Positions 1 to 7,460 of a stretch of DNA of 64,000 nt are shown in pieces. The DNA comes from Streptomyces sp. NBC_00414. Its GTDB lineage: Bacteria; Actinomycetota; Actinomycetes; Streptomycetales; Streptomycetaceae. Location: the NCBI RefSeq assembly GCF_036038375.1, contig NZ_CP107935.1:7936001-8000000 (forward strand). The letters run 5' to 3'. Made by a program: the position numbers and the translations under genes. The notes beneath the pieces were generated by a model. That model was not told where the DNA came from and did no database searches. It saw nothing but the letters and a program-made list of their open reading frames with translations. Numbering within the stretch: the stretch's first letter is position 1; each line of letters opens with the position of its first letter.

Positions 1-1542
1 GCCGAGCATGCCGCCGCCCAGCGCGGCCAGGGCGGCGCCCGCCACGAAGGCCGTCAGCTTGAGCGCCGGGACGCGGACGCCCGCCGCCGAGGCGCCCGCC
101 TCGTGGTCCCGCATCGCGGCCAGCGCCCGGCCCGTACGGCCCCGGCGCAGCGCGTGGGCGGCCAGCAACGCGCCCGCGAGCAGGCCCAGTTCGAGTACGT
201 AGTAGGCGCGGTCGCCGTCGAAGCCGGCGGGGCGGCCCAGGGTCAGGCCCGAGGTCGCGTACGGCTGGGCGAAGACGAAGCGGCTGACGCCGACGCCCAC
301 CGCGAAGGTCGCGAGGGCGAGGGCCAGACCGTGCCGGCCGATGGCGGGCCAGCCGGTCAGCAGGCCGAGCGGGGCCACCAGGACCACGGCGGCCAGGAGC
401 GCGGCCAGTTCCGGGAGTTCGGGCAGGCCGGGGAAGCGGCCCGCCGCCAGCAGCGCCGTGAAGAGGGCGCCGAGACCCGCGTACGCGGCCTGGCCCAGGG
501 AGATCTGGCCGCCGCGGCCCGTGACGACGACCAGGGACAGGAGGACGACGCCCAGCGCCGGTACCTGGACGGAGGTGTGCAGGTCCGAGCCCGCGAAGCC
601 CAGGGGGAGCAGGAACAGGACCACCGCGACGATCCAGGCGCCCGGCGGGGTCGCCACCCGGGCCGTCGCCGTGCGCGGGAGGGCGTCGCGGGTGCCGATC
701 CCCGGCAGCACCAGGGCGGCGACCAGCAGGGCGACGACGAAGAGGTTCGCGCCCACCGCCTGGAGGAGCGGTTCCCGCCAGCCCGACGGGTGCAGCCGGG
801 TCAGCTGGCTCTGGGCGACGCCGATGCCCAGGGCCACCACCACGGCCACCGGCAGACTGCGCATCCGGGCGGCCACCGCGACCGCCACCACCTCCATCAC
901 CAACAGGGGCATGCCGTACGGGTCCAGGCGTACGTACGGAGCCAGCAGCACCCCGGTCAGGCCCGCGGTGAACGAGCCGAACGCCCAGCCCGCCGCGGCC
1001 ACCCGGTCCGCGTCGACGCCTCCCAGCGCGGCGAGCGGACGGTCGTCGACGACGGCCCGCAGTTCCCGGCCGAAGCGGGTCCAGCGGATCACCGCCCCCA
1101 CGCCGGCGGCCAGCACGAGCGTCACCGCAAGCTGCCCCCAGGGGTCCGCGGGGACGAGCGTCGGCGCGTCCGGGCGTGCGCCGGGCCCCCACACGAGCAC
1201 CGCCCCGCCGACGAGCAGGACGAACACGCCGATGGACGCCACGAGGGTCTGCGCGGGGTCGCCGCCGAGGACGGACAGAGGGCGGAAGACGAATCGTTCC
1301 AGCGCCACCCCGACCGCCGGAGCCACCACGAGCAGCGTGAGCGGCGCGGCGAGCGCGAGCGGCCAGTGCCACTCGACGGTGAACTGGCGCAGCAGACAGG
1401 CGCAGACCATCGCGATCGCGCCGTGCGCGAAGTTGAGGACTCCGGTCGCCCGGTGGGTGACGACCAGGCCGATCCCGGTGAGCGCGGCGGCGCTGCCCAC
1501 GGAGAGACCGGCGAGCGTGAGGTCGTACGTCAGCGACGCCAT
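1..1542 (-). CDS. Branched-chain amino-acid ABC transporter permease, LivH-LivM fusion (3' end cut by window)
   Basis: This is an integral membrane permease of the high-affinity branched-chain amino-acid importer family. Reading inward from ATG at 1542 the protein begins MASLTYDLTLAGLSVGSAAA and continues with THRATGVLNFAHGAIAMVCA, which is the typical LivH start. The open frame runs at least 514 codons to the window edge, longer than LivH alone (about 290), so LivM is probably fused behind it; the stop lies outside the window. The start codon overlaps the stop of the upstream gene by one base (TGATG), so the two are translationally coupled. The binding protein of the same importer type is encoded divergently at 2777. 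Substrate may be branched-chain amino acids or a related amide; the sequence does not decide. Confidence 0.8.
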   Translation of the reverse strand, partial: MASLTYDLTLAGLSVGSAAALTGIGLVVTHRATGVLNFAHGAIAMVCACLLRQFTVEWHWPLALAAPLTLLVVAPAVGVALERFVFRPLSVLGGDPAQTLVASIGVFVLLVGGAVLVWGPGARPDAPTLVPADPWGQLAVTLVLAAGVGAVIRWTRFGRELRAVVDDRPLAALGGVDADRVAAAGWAFGSFTAGLTGVLLAPYVRLDPYGMPLLVMEVVAVAVAARMRSLPVAVVVALGIGVAQSQLTRLHPSGWREPLLQAVGANLFVVALLVAALVLPGIGTRDALPRTATARVATPPGAWIVAVVLFLLPLGFAGSDLHTSVQVPALGVVLLSLVVVTGRGGQISLGQAAYAGLGALFTALLAAGRFPGLPELPELAALLAAVVLVAPLGLLTGWPAIGRHGLALALATFAVGVGVSRFVFAQPYATSGLTLGRPAGFDGDRAYYVLELGLLAGALLAAHALRRGRTGRALAAMRDHEAGASAAGVRVPALKLTAFVAGAALAALGGGMLG

Positions 1543-2102
1543 CAGCCGGCCGGCTCGGACGGGGAGTCGTCCGAGGAGTTGCCCGAGGGGTGGCCGGAAG
1601 GGGTGTCCGGCGGGTCGTCCGAGGCGGTGGGTTCGCAGATCGGGCAGGGGGCCAGGTCCCCGCCCGAGAGGACCCGTGAGTCGACCGGCAGCGCCTCGGG
1701 CTTCCCGGTGACGAGCGGGCAGTCCGCGCGGTGCCACAGGGTGCCGCCCGGCACCATCAGCAGGTCACCGCTGACGGCCACGGGCGCGGCCGTCGACTGT
1801 CCGGCGACGCTCCCGTCGGCGGCGGTCGCGTCATCGGGGTCGGCCGCCACCAGGAGCCCGTACAGCTCCTCCACGCGGGTCGCCGCGAGGGCGTTCCTGC
1901 CGTGGGTGAGGAGGACCGCGGCGGCGATGATCAGGGCCGCACCCGGCACCGTGCAGGACGCGAGATACGGCAACTGCCGTTCCGCGTACCGCTCGCCGGA
2001 GATCCCGTACCAGCCGAGGACGCACAGCACCGCGCCCGAGGCGAGCGCGGCCCACCCGGCCCACAGGACGGGACGCACATTCCGCTGTCGAGCAGTCCGC
2101 AT
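1542..2102 (-). CDS. Small two-helix membrane protein with Cys/His motif, coupled to the LivHM permease
   Basis: I do not recognise a named family. The 186-residue product has two hydrophobic segments (about residues 13-33 and 46-66) with a short arginine-rich N terminus, then a soluble tail. The tail carries WHRADCPLV near residue 124 and DLAPCPICEP near residue 150, a His-Cys...Cys-x-x-Cys pattern that could hold a metal, and ends in a Ser/Asp/Pro-rich stretch. It sits directly upstream of the permease with a one-base stop/start overlap, so it is probably made with the importer. Its function is unknown; a redox or metal-responsive accessory role is only a guess. Confidence 0.7.
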   Translation of the reverse strand: MRTARQRNVRPVLWAGWAALASGAVLCVLGWYGISGERYAERQLPYLASCTVPGAALIIAAAVLLTHGRNALAATRVEELYGLLVAADPDDATAADGSVAGQSTAAPVAVSGDLLMVPGGTLWHRADCPLVTGKPEALPVDSRVLSGGDLAPCPICEPTASDDPPDTPSGHPSGNSSDDSPSEPAG

Positions 2103-2262
2103 GGGGGCTCCACGTGATGTGTCCGGCTGTATGCGTGCGGCTGTCTTCCATGTCCGCCGATGTCTTCCAAGTGCGCCGACGGACTTGCACTATGCCTTCT
2201 ACAAGCTGACCCTGAAAGCTCCGGGCGCGCATGGCCCGGACCGACACCCGGTGGTGAGCCAG

Positions 2263-2802
2263 ATGGTTCTCGGGAGCGACCTCAGGCGGGGGACAGGCCG
2301 GGGGCTGGTGGTGGCGGTGCTCGTGCTCGCCCCGGCCCTCACGGCGTGCGGCGACGACAGCGGCGGTGACGACACCGATCCGCCCTCGCCCTCCGCGGAA
2401 CGGTCCACGACGGCCGAGCCGAGTCCGAGCGCCAGCGCTCCGGACGATCCGGCGGCGGCCGAGAAGGAGATCAAGGAGAACTGGGAGAAGTTCTTCGACC
2501 CCGCGGTCCCCACGAAGGAGAAACAGGCGGTCCTGGAGAACGGCGACGCGATGGGCCAGGTCCTGAAGAGCTTCAGCGGCGACGAGCGGGGCGGGCAGGT
2601 CGAGGCGAAGGTCGGCAAGGTCGCCTTCACCTCGCCGACCGAGGCGAACGTGACGTACACGCTGACCCTGAAGGGCGCCACGGTCATGCCGGACGCGGCC
2701 GGGACCTCCGTCGAGCAGGACGACACGTGGAAGGTGTCCGTCAAGACGCTGTGCGGTCTTGTCACTCTGAGCGGCAATGCCTCGCCGGGCCCGGGTTGCT
2801 GA
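2263..2802 (+). CDS. Lipoprotein with MTB12-like C-terminal domain
   Basis: The product (about 179 residues) starts with an arginine-containing n-region, a hydrophobic stretch and a lipobox ending ALTAC, so it should be exported and lipidated. A Ser/Thr/Pro-rich linker follows, then a domain of roughly 110 residues beginning KEIKENWEKFFDPAVPTKEK and ending in DDTWKVSVKTLCGLVTLSG. That layout resembles the actinobacterial low-molecular-weight antigen MTB12-type domain, whose function is unknown. A GTG at 2254 is an alternative start three codons upstream. The frame overlaps the next gene by 26 bases, suggesting co-transcription with the importer binding protein. Confidence 0.72.
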   Translation: MVLGSDLRRGTGRGLVVAVLVLAPALTACGDDSGGDDTDPPSPSAERSTTAEPSPSASAPDDPAAAEKEIKENWEKFFDPAVPTKEKQAVLENGDAMGQVLKSFSGDERGGQVEAKVGKVAFTSPTEANVTYTLTLKGATVMPDAAGTSVEQDDTWKVSVKTLCGLVTLSGNASPGPGC

Positions 2803-4066
2803 ATCGGCTGTCGTGGGCCTGCTGCTCCTGCTGGGCACGGCCTGCGGCAGCCGTCTCCCCGAGAGCGACTTCGAGGACCGGCCCGGCCGCACGCCCGCCC
2901 GCACCACCGCGGAGCCGATCCGGGTGGGCGTCGTCACGAGCGCCACCAGCCCGGTCGGCGGCGACGCCTTCACCGGCCCGCGCGACGGCGCGAAGGCCTA
3001 CTTCGACGCCCTGAACGCGCGCGGTGGCATCGGGGGACGCCGGGTCGAGGTCCGTACGTGCGACGACGGCGGCAGCGGCGTCGGCAACAACGAGTGCGTG
3101 CACCGGCTCGTCGACGAGGACGAGGTGGTGGCCCTCGTCGCCACGACCGCCCTCGACTACGCGGGAGCCTCCCGGGTGTCCCACGCGCGCGTGCCCGACA
3201 TCGGCGGACAGCCCATCGGCGCCGCCTACGACACCTATCCGCATCTCTACGGGATCTACGGCAGCCTCGCCCCACGGAACGGAAAGCCCGGCTGGGACGG
3301 GAAGCTGTACGGCGGCACCGAGATCTACCGCTGGTTCAAGGAGAAGCAGGGCGCCCGTACGGCGGCCGTCGTCTCGTACAACCAGTCCGCGTCGGCGGCG
3401 TACGCCCGGCTCGTCACCCGGGGCCTGAAGGCCGAGGGCTACAAGGTCGTCACCGAACAGGTCGACTTCGCGCTGCCCAACTTCCGCGCCGCCGCGGCCG
3501 ACCTGAAGGAACAGGGCGCCGACCTGGTCTTCGACGCCATAGACACCTACGGCAACGCCCAGTTGTGCAAGGCGATGGACGACGTCGGCGCCGAGGTCCT
3601 CGCCAAGGTCACCAACGTGCAGAACTGGACGTCCACCGTCCGCGAGGACTACAAGGACGCCCCACGCTGCCGCAACACCCTGTGGGCGACGGGCGCGAGC
3701 CGCAACTACGAGGACACGGACCACGAGGCCGTACGGGAGTTCCGCGACGGCACGAAGTCCCTGAAGACCCGCTCGCAGTGGCAGGTGGAGGGCTGGGCCG
3801 CCGCGATGTGGTTCACGGACGCGGCCCGGTCCTGCGCCGAAACGGGCGTCACGCGCGCGTGCGTCGACCGCTTCATGGCGGACGGGAAGCCGTACACCGC
3901 CGACGGCCTGCTGCTGCCGGTCCGCTTCGAGCACCTGCCCGAGCCGCCGAGGACGCGCAGGACCTGCCTGTCGGTGGCCCGCTGGGAGGACGCCCGGGGA
4001 TGGGTGAGCCAGGGGGACATGAACAGCCAGTGCTACGACGTCCCGCAACTCTCCTACAAGCCCTGA
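2777..4066 (+). CDS. Branched-chain amino-acid ABC transporter substrate-binding lipoprotein
   Basis: This is a periplasmic-binding-protein type I (LivJ/LivK-like) lipoprotein of 429 residues. The N terminus has a hydrophobic segment ending LGTACGS, a good lipobox. The mature part starts PIRVGVVTSATSPVGGDAF and contains the usual DGAKAYFDALNARGGIGGR helix and GYKVVTEQ strand of the family. It overlaps the MTB12-like lipoprotein gene by 26 bases. The permease of this family lies divergently on the left edge, so this is probably its extracellular receptor. An early-paired cysteine set (CDDGGSGVGNNEC) is visible near residue 95. The ligand cannot be read from the sequence. Confidence 0.87.
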   Translation: MPRRARVAESAVVGLLLLLGTACGSRLPESDFEDRPGRTPARTTAEPIRVGVVTSATSPVGGDAFTGPRDGAKAYFDALNARGGIGGRRVEVRTCDDGGSGVGNNECVHRLVDEDEVVALVATTALDYAGASRVSHARVPDIGGQPIGAAYDTYPHLYGIYGSLAPRNGKPGWDGKLYGGTEIYRWFKEKQGARTAAVVSYNQSASAAYARLVTRGLKAEGYKVVTEQVDFALPNFRAAAADLKEQGADLVFDAIDTYGNAQLCKAMDDVGAEVLAKVTNVQNWTSTVREDYKDAPRCRNTLWATGASRNYEDTDHEAVREFRDGTKSLKTRSQWQVEGWAAAMWFTDAARSCAETGVTRACVDRFMADGKPYTADGLLLPVRFEHLPEPPRTRRTCLSVARWEDARGWVSQGDMNSQCYDVPQLSYKP

Positions 4067-4209
4067 TGCACAGGAGCGCGAAAAGGTTCCCCCATCTGGC
4101 TACCGATGGCGCAACTGTTCGGGAACAGAGTGATAAGGAAGCCCAACCATCCCGTCAGTACCCCGGTCTAACCCTCTGGTAGCTGGATGAGCCGGAGATA
4201 CGGGGACGC

Positions 4210-5478
4210 ATGCAGATTTCTTTCCTTATACACAACGCCTACGGAATCGGTGGGACGATCCGGACGACGTACAACCTTGCGAACACCCTTGCCGAGCAGC
4301 ACGACGTCGAGATCGTCTCCGTTCTCCGTCACCGTGAGGAGCCGGTCTTCGCACGGAACCCCCGCGTGCGCCTGCGCCACCTCGTCGACCTCCGCAAGGG
4401 ACGCCCCGGATACGAGGGCGACGACCCCGAGCATCTGAGGCCGGCCCGGGTCTTCCCGAAAGGAGAGCTCCGCTACGACCAGTACAGCGCCCTGACCGAC
4501 CGCCGTATCGCCGAGCACCTCTCCACGGTCGACGCCGACGTCGTGGTCGGGACCCGCCCCGGCCTGAACGTGCATCTGGCCCGCGAGACCAGGCGCGGCC
4601 CGGCCCGCGTCGGCCAGGAGCACCTCACCCTCGACAGCCACTCCGTCGGGCTGCGCACGGAACTGCGCGGCGCCTACCCCCGGCTCGACGCGGTCGCCAC
4701 GACCACGGAGGCGGACGCCACCGCGTACCGCACGAAGATGCGACTGCCCGGCGTCCATGTCGAGGCCGTGCCCAACTCGGTGCCCGCGCCCGGCATAGAG
4801 CCCGCCGACGGCACCGGCAAATGGGTCGTCGCGGCCGGCCGGCTCGCCCCGGTCAAGCGGTACGACCTGCTGATCAAGGCCTTCGACCTGGTGCGCGCCC
4901 AGCGGCCCGACTGGCGCCTGAGGATCTACGGCAGCGGAAAGCAGAAGGACAAGCTGCGTCACCTCATCGACGAACTCGGCCTCTACAACCACGTATTACT
5001 GATGGGCGCGGCCAACCCCATCGAGCCCGAGTGGGCCAAGGGCTCCATCGCCGCCGTCACCTCCAGCCTCGAATCCTTCGGCATGACCATCGTCGAGGCC
5101 ATGCGCTGCGGCCTGCCCGTCGTCTCCACCGACTGCCCGCACGGCCCGGGGGAGATCATCGACAACGGTGTCGACGGACGCCTCGTGCAGGTCGGGAACG
5201 TCGAGGCCATCGCAGGGGGCCTGCTCGAACTCATCAACGACGACGCGCTGCGCCGGCAGATGGCGGACGCGGCGCTCAAGGACTCCGAGCGCTTCGACCC
5301 GGCACGGATCGCCGAGCGCTACGAATCGATCTTCAGCGGTCTCGTCTCGCGCGGCGGCACCTCGAGGATCGGCCGGGTGCGCGGCTCACTGCACCGCACC
5401 CGAGGAGCCCTGCTCGGCAGCGCGTACGCCGTTCGGGACGCCGGACTGACCGTATTCGGGAAGGAGCGTTCCGCATGA
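4210..5478 (+). CDS. GT4-family glycosyltransferase with a TTA codon
   Basis: The 422-residue product is a retaining GT-B glycosyltransferase of family GT4. The N-terminal half opens MQISFLIHNAYGIGGTIRTT, the usual acceptor-side Rossmann start with the Gly-Gly loop. The C-terminal half has GKWVVAAGRLAPVKRYDLLI and the donor-binding E-x7-E motif (Glu288 in ESFGMTIVE to Glu296), followed by GLPVVSTDCPHGPGEII. Codon 263 (4996-4998) is TTA, the rarest codon in Streptomyces, so translation should depend on the bldA tRNA. The next gene overlaps by four bases (ATGA) and is surely co-translated. It probably builds a cell-surface glycan; donor and acceptor are not evident. Confidence 0.88.
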   Translation: MQISFLIHNAYGIGGTIRTTYNLANTLAEQHDVEIVSVLRHREEPVFARNPRVRLRHLVDLRKGRPGYEGDDPEHLRPARVFPKGELRYDQYSALTDRRIAEHLSTVDADVVVGTRPGLNVHLARETRRGPARVGQEHLTLDSHSVGLRTELRGAYPRLDAVATTTEADATAYRTKMRLPGVHVEAVPNSVPAPGIEPADGTGKWVVAAGRLAPVKRYDLLIKAFDLVRAQRPDWRLRIYGSGKQKDKLRHLIDELGLYNHVLLMGAANPIEPEWAKGSIAAVTSSLESFGMTIVEAMRCGLPVVSTDCPHGPGEIIDNGVDGRLVQVGNVEAIAGGLLELINDDALRRQMADAALKDSERFDPARIAERYESIFSGLVSRGGTSRIGRVRGSLHRTRGALLGSAYAVRDAGLTVFGKERSA

Positions 5479-6308
5479 TGACGCTGGCTCCGCAGGCCGC
5501 GCAGCTGCCCACCGACGAGGACGACGCCATGTCTTTGCGCGCCGACTGCATCGCCGACTCCGCGGGCGGACTCACCTTCGACATGGCCGAGACCGCCGAG
5601 GCGGGTGACACCCACCTCGTACTGCGGCACCGCGACGGCCTCCAGGAGGTCCGGCTGCCGCTCGCCCCGTCCGCCGACGGCCGGCTGCGCGCCGCGCTGC
5701 CCAGCAGCGTCGAACTGCCCGAGGGCCGCTGGGACGCCTTCGCGCAGACCGGCGACGGCGAACCGGAGCGCCTGACACCCGGCCTCAACGACCTGCGCTC
5801 ACTCGTCGACCGGGTACCGAGCGGCGCCCGCGGTCATGTCGCCGTCCGCATCCCGTACGCGACCAAGCACGGCAACCTCTCCGTCCGCAGCTGGCTGCGC
5901 GCCCCGCACGCGGAGGCCGGCGAACTGCACATAGGGGAGGGCGAACTGGGCGTCCACGGCCAGGTGTACGGGGTCGCGCTCACCCCCGACGCGTACGCCG
6001 AGCTGGCCGGCCGCGAGGGGACGGAACCCGCGCCGAGGGCCGAGATCCACCGGGACCAGGCACTGTTCCGCTTCACCGTGGCCTACACCGAACTGCCCGA
6101 GGGGGTGTGGGACCTGTGGCTGCGCCCGGCGGGGGTGACCGGGCCACGGGTACGGATCGCGCGGCTGCTCGACGACATCGCCGACAAGAAGCCCATCTTC
6201 ACGTACCCGAAGGTCACACTGGACACGGAGTTCGGCCCGGTGACGGCGGGCCCGTACTACACGAGCGACAACAACCTCTCCGTGACGGTCACGCCGGTGA
6301 CCGCCTAG
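5475..6308 (+). CDS. Companion protein of the GT4 glycosyltransferase (putative transferase, duplicated beta-rich modules)
   Basis: The 277-residue product follows the GT4 gene with an ATGA overlap and must work with it. It has no signal peptide or membrane segment. Two related blocks are visible: SVELPEGRWDAFAQTG near residue 77 and YTELPEGVWDLWLRPA near residue 200, each after a series of short beta-like stretches, which suggests an internal duplication of a beta-sandwich unit. Similar proteins are usually annotated only as transferase in Streptomyces. A carbohydrate-recognition or acceptor-presenting role is inference from context. Two in-frame ATGs (5475 and 5478) are possible; the first overlaps the previous stop. 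Confidence 0.72.
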   Translation: MMTLAPQAAQLPTDEDDAMSLRADCIADSAGGLTFDMAETAEAGDTHLVLRHRDGLQEVRLPLAPSADGRLRAALPSSVELPEGRWDAFAQTGDGEPERLTPGLNDLRSLVDRVPSGARGHVAVRIPYATKHGNLSVRSWLRAPHAEAGELHIGEGELGVHGQVYGVALTPDAYAELAGREGTEPAPRAEIHRDQALFRFTVAYTELPEGVWDLWLRPAGVTGPRVRIARLLDDIADKKPIFTYPKVTLDTEFGPVTAGPYYTSDNNLSVTVTPVTA

Positions 6309-6406
6309 GGGCAGTGCCCCGAAGGGGCGGGGAACTGCGCGGCCGGCCACGACGCACCCGCAGACACCTCACCCGCAGACACCTCGCCGGGCTTCCGGCG
6401 GAGAGC

Positions 6407-6431
6407 CTTGCGGACAGCCGCTGTCCGCAAG
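6407..6431 (+). promoter_or_regulatory. Palindromic operator candidate in front of the WYL regulator
   Basis: A perfect inverted repeat, CTTGCGGACAG-CCG-CTGTCCGCAAG, has 11-base arms and a 3-base centre and ends 18 bases before the start codon of the WYL regulator gene. Its position and GGACAG/CTGTCC half-sites fit an autoregulatory binding site. I have no direct evidence of binding. Confidence 0.5.
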
Positions 6432-6449
6432 CCCTGAAAGACTCGGCGC

Positions 6450-7460
6450 ATGCTGGAAACCTCGGCAAGACTCCTGCGCCTCCTCTCGCTGCTGCAAGCG
6501 CACCGCGACTGGTCGGGCCCCGACCTGGCGAGCCGCCTCGGCGTCACCCCGCGCACGGTCCGCCGGGACGTCGACCGACTGCGGGAGCTCGGCTACCCCG
6601 TGCACGCCAGCCCCGGCACGGGCGGCGGCTACCAGCTGGGCGTGGGGGCCGAACTGCCCCCGCTGCTCCTCGACGACGACGAGGCCGTCGCCGTGGCCGT
6701 CGGCCTGCGCACCGCCGCGGGACAGGGCATCGAGGGCATCGGCGAGACCTCCGTACGCGCCCTCGCCAAGCTCGAACAGGTGCTGCCGCACCGGCTGCGC
6801 CGCCGGGTCGGGGCCCTGAACGCCTTCACCGTGCCGATGCTGCGCGGCCCTCGGCCCTCCGCCGTCGACCCGGCCGTCCTCACCGAACTCGCGGCCGCCT
6901 GCCGCGACTCGGAGCGGCTGCGCTTCGAGTACCGGAACCACGAGGGCGCCCCGACCCGCCGCACGGTCGAACCGCACCGGCTGGTGTGCACCGAGCACCG
7001 CTGGTACCTGGTCGCCTGGGACGTGGACCGCGGCGACTGGCGGACGTTCCGGGTCGACCGGGTCACCCCCAGGCCGCCGCACGGGCCGCGCTTCACTCCT
7101 CGCGAGTCACCGGCCGAGGACCTCGCCGCGTACGTCTCCAAGGGGGTCTCCACGCGCGCGTACGCCTCGCACGCCGTCGTCCGCCTTCATGTGCCCCTGG
7201 AGGAGGCGGCCGAGCGCGTCACACCCTCCGCCGGGACCCTGGAGGCCGAGGGCCCGGACAGCTGTGTGCTGCGCACCGGCGCCGCGAGCCTCGACGTGAT
7301 GGTCATTCACGTCATGCTGATGGGCCTCCCCTTCGAGGTGCTGGAGCCCGTGGAGCTCATCGCGGCGATCAGTACTGCTCGGGACCGGCTTTCGGACGCT
7401 CTTGACCGAAGCGGATCTGCGGGCTCTCCTCCTGGCCGGAGCGGGTCTGGGGCGGCGTGA
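6450..7460 (+). CDS. HTH/WYL-domain transcriptional regulator
   Basis: The 336-residue product is a YafY/DeoR-like regulator. An N-terminal winged helix (residues 1-60) reads RLLSLLQAHRDWSGPDLASR followed by GVTPRTVRRDVDRLRELGYP. The WYL region is around residues 150-195, with EPHRLVCTEHRWYLVAWDVD and the following WRTFRVDRV. Such proteins bind an effector through the WYL domain and often regulate themselves and a neighbour. A perfect palindrome lies just upstream. The last 92 bases overlap, tail to tail, the end of the ctaD gene on the other strand, so the last ~30 residues (Ser/Gly/Arg-rich) are probably not essential. Confidence 0.87.
   Translation: MLETSARLLRLLSLLQAHRDWSGPDLASRLGVTPRTVRRDVDRLRELGYPVHASPGTGGGYQLGVGAELPPLLLDDDEAVAVAVGLRTAAGQGIEGIGETSVRALAKLEQVLPHRLRRRVGALNAFTVPMLRGPRPSAVDPAVLTELAAACRDSERLRFEYRNHEGAPTRRTVEPHRLVCTEHRWYLVAWDVDRGDWRTFRVDRVTPRPPHGPRFTPRESPAEDLAAYVSKGVSTRAYASHAVVRLHVPLEEAAERVTPSAGTLEAEGPDSCVLRTGAASLDVMVIHVMLMGLPFEVLEPVELIAAISTARDRLSDALDRSGSAGSPPGRSGSGAA

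Noticed and set aside
103..2802. Long plus-strand frame of 899 codons over the left edge
   Set aside because: Only its last 179 codons have lipoprotein character; the rest is antisense to the permease and membrane-protein genes and has a low-complexity Arg/Gly/Glu composition.
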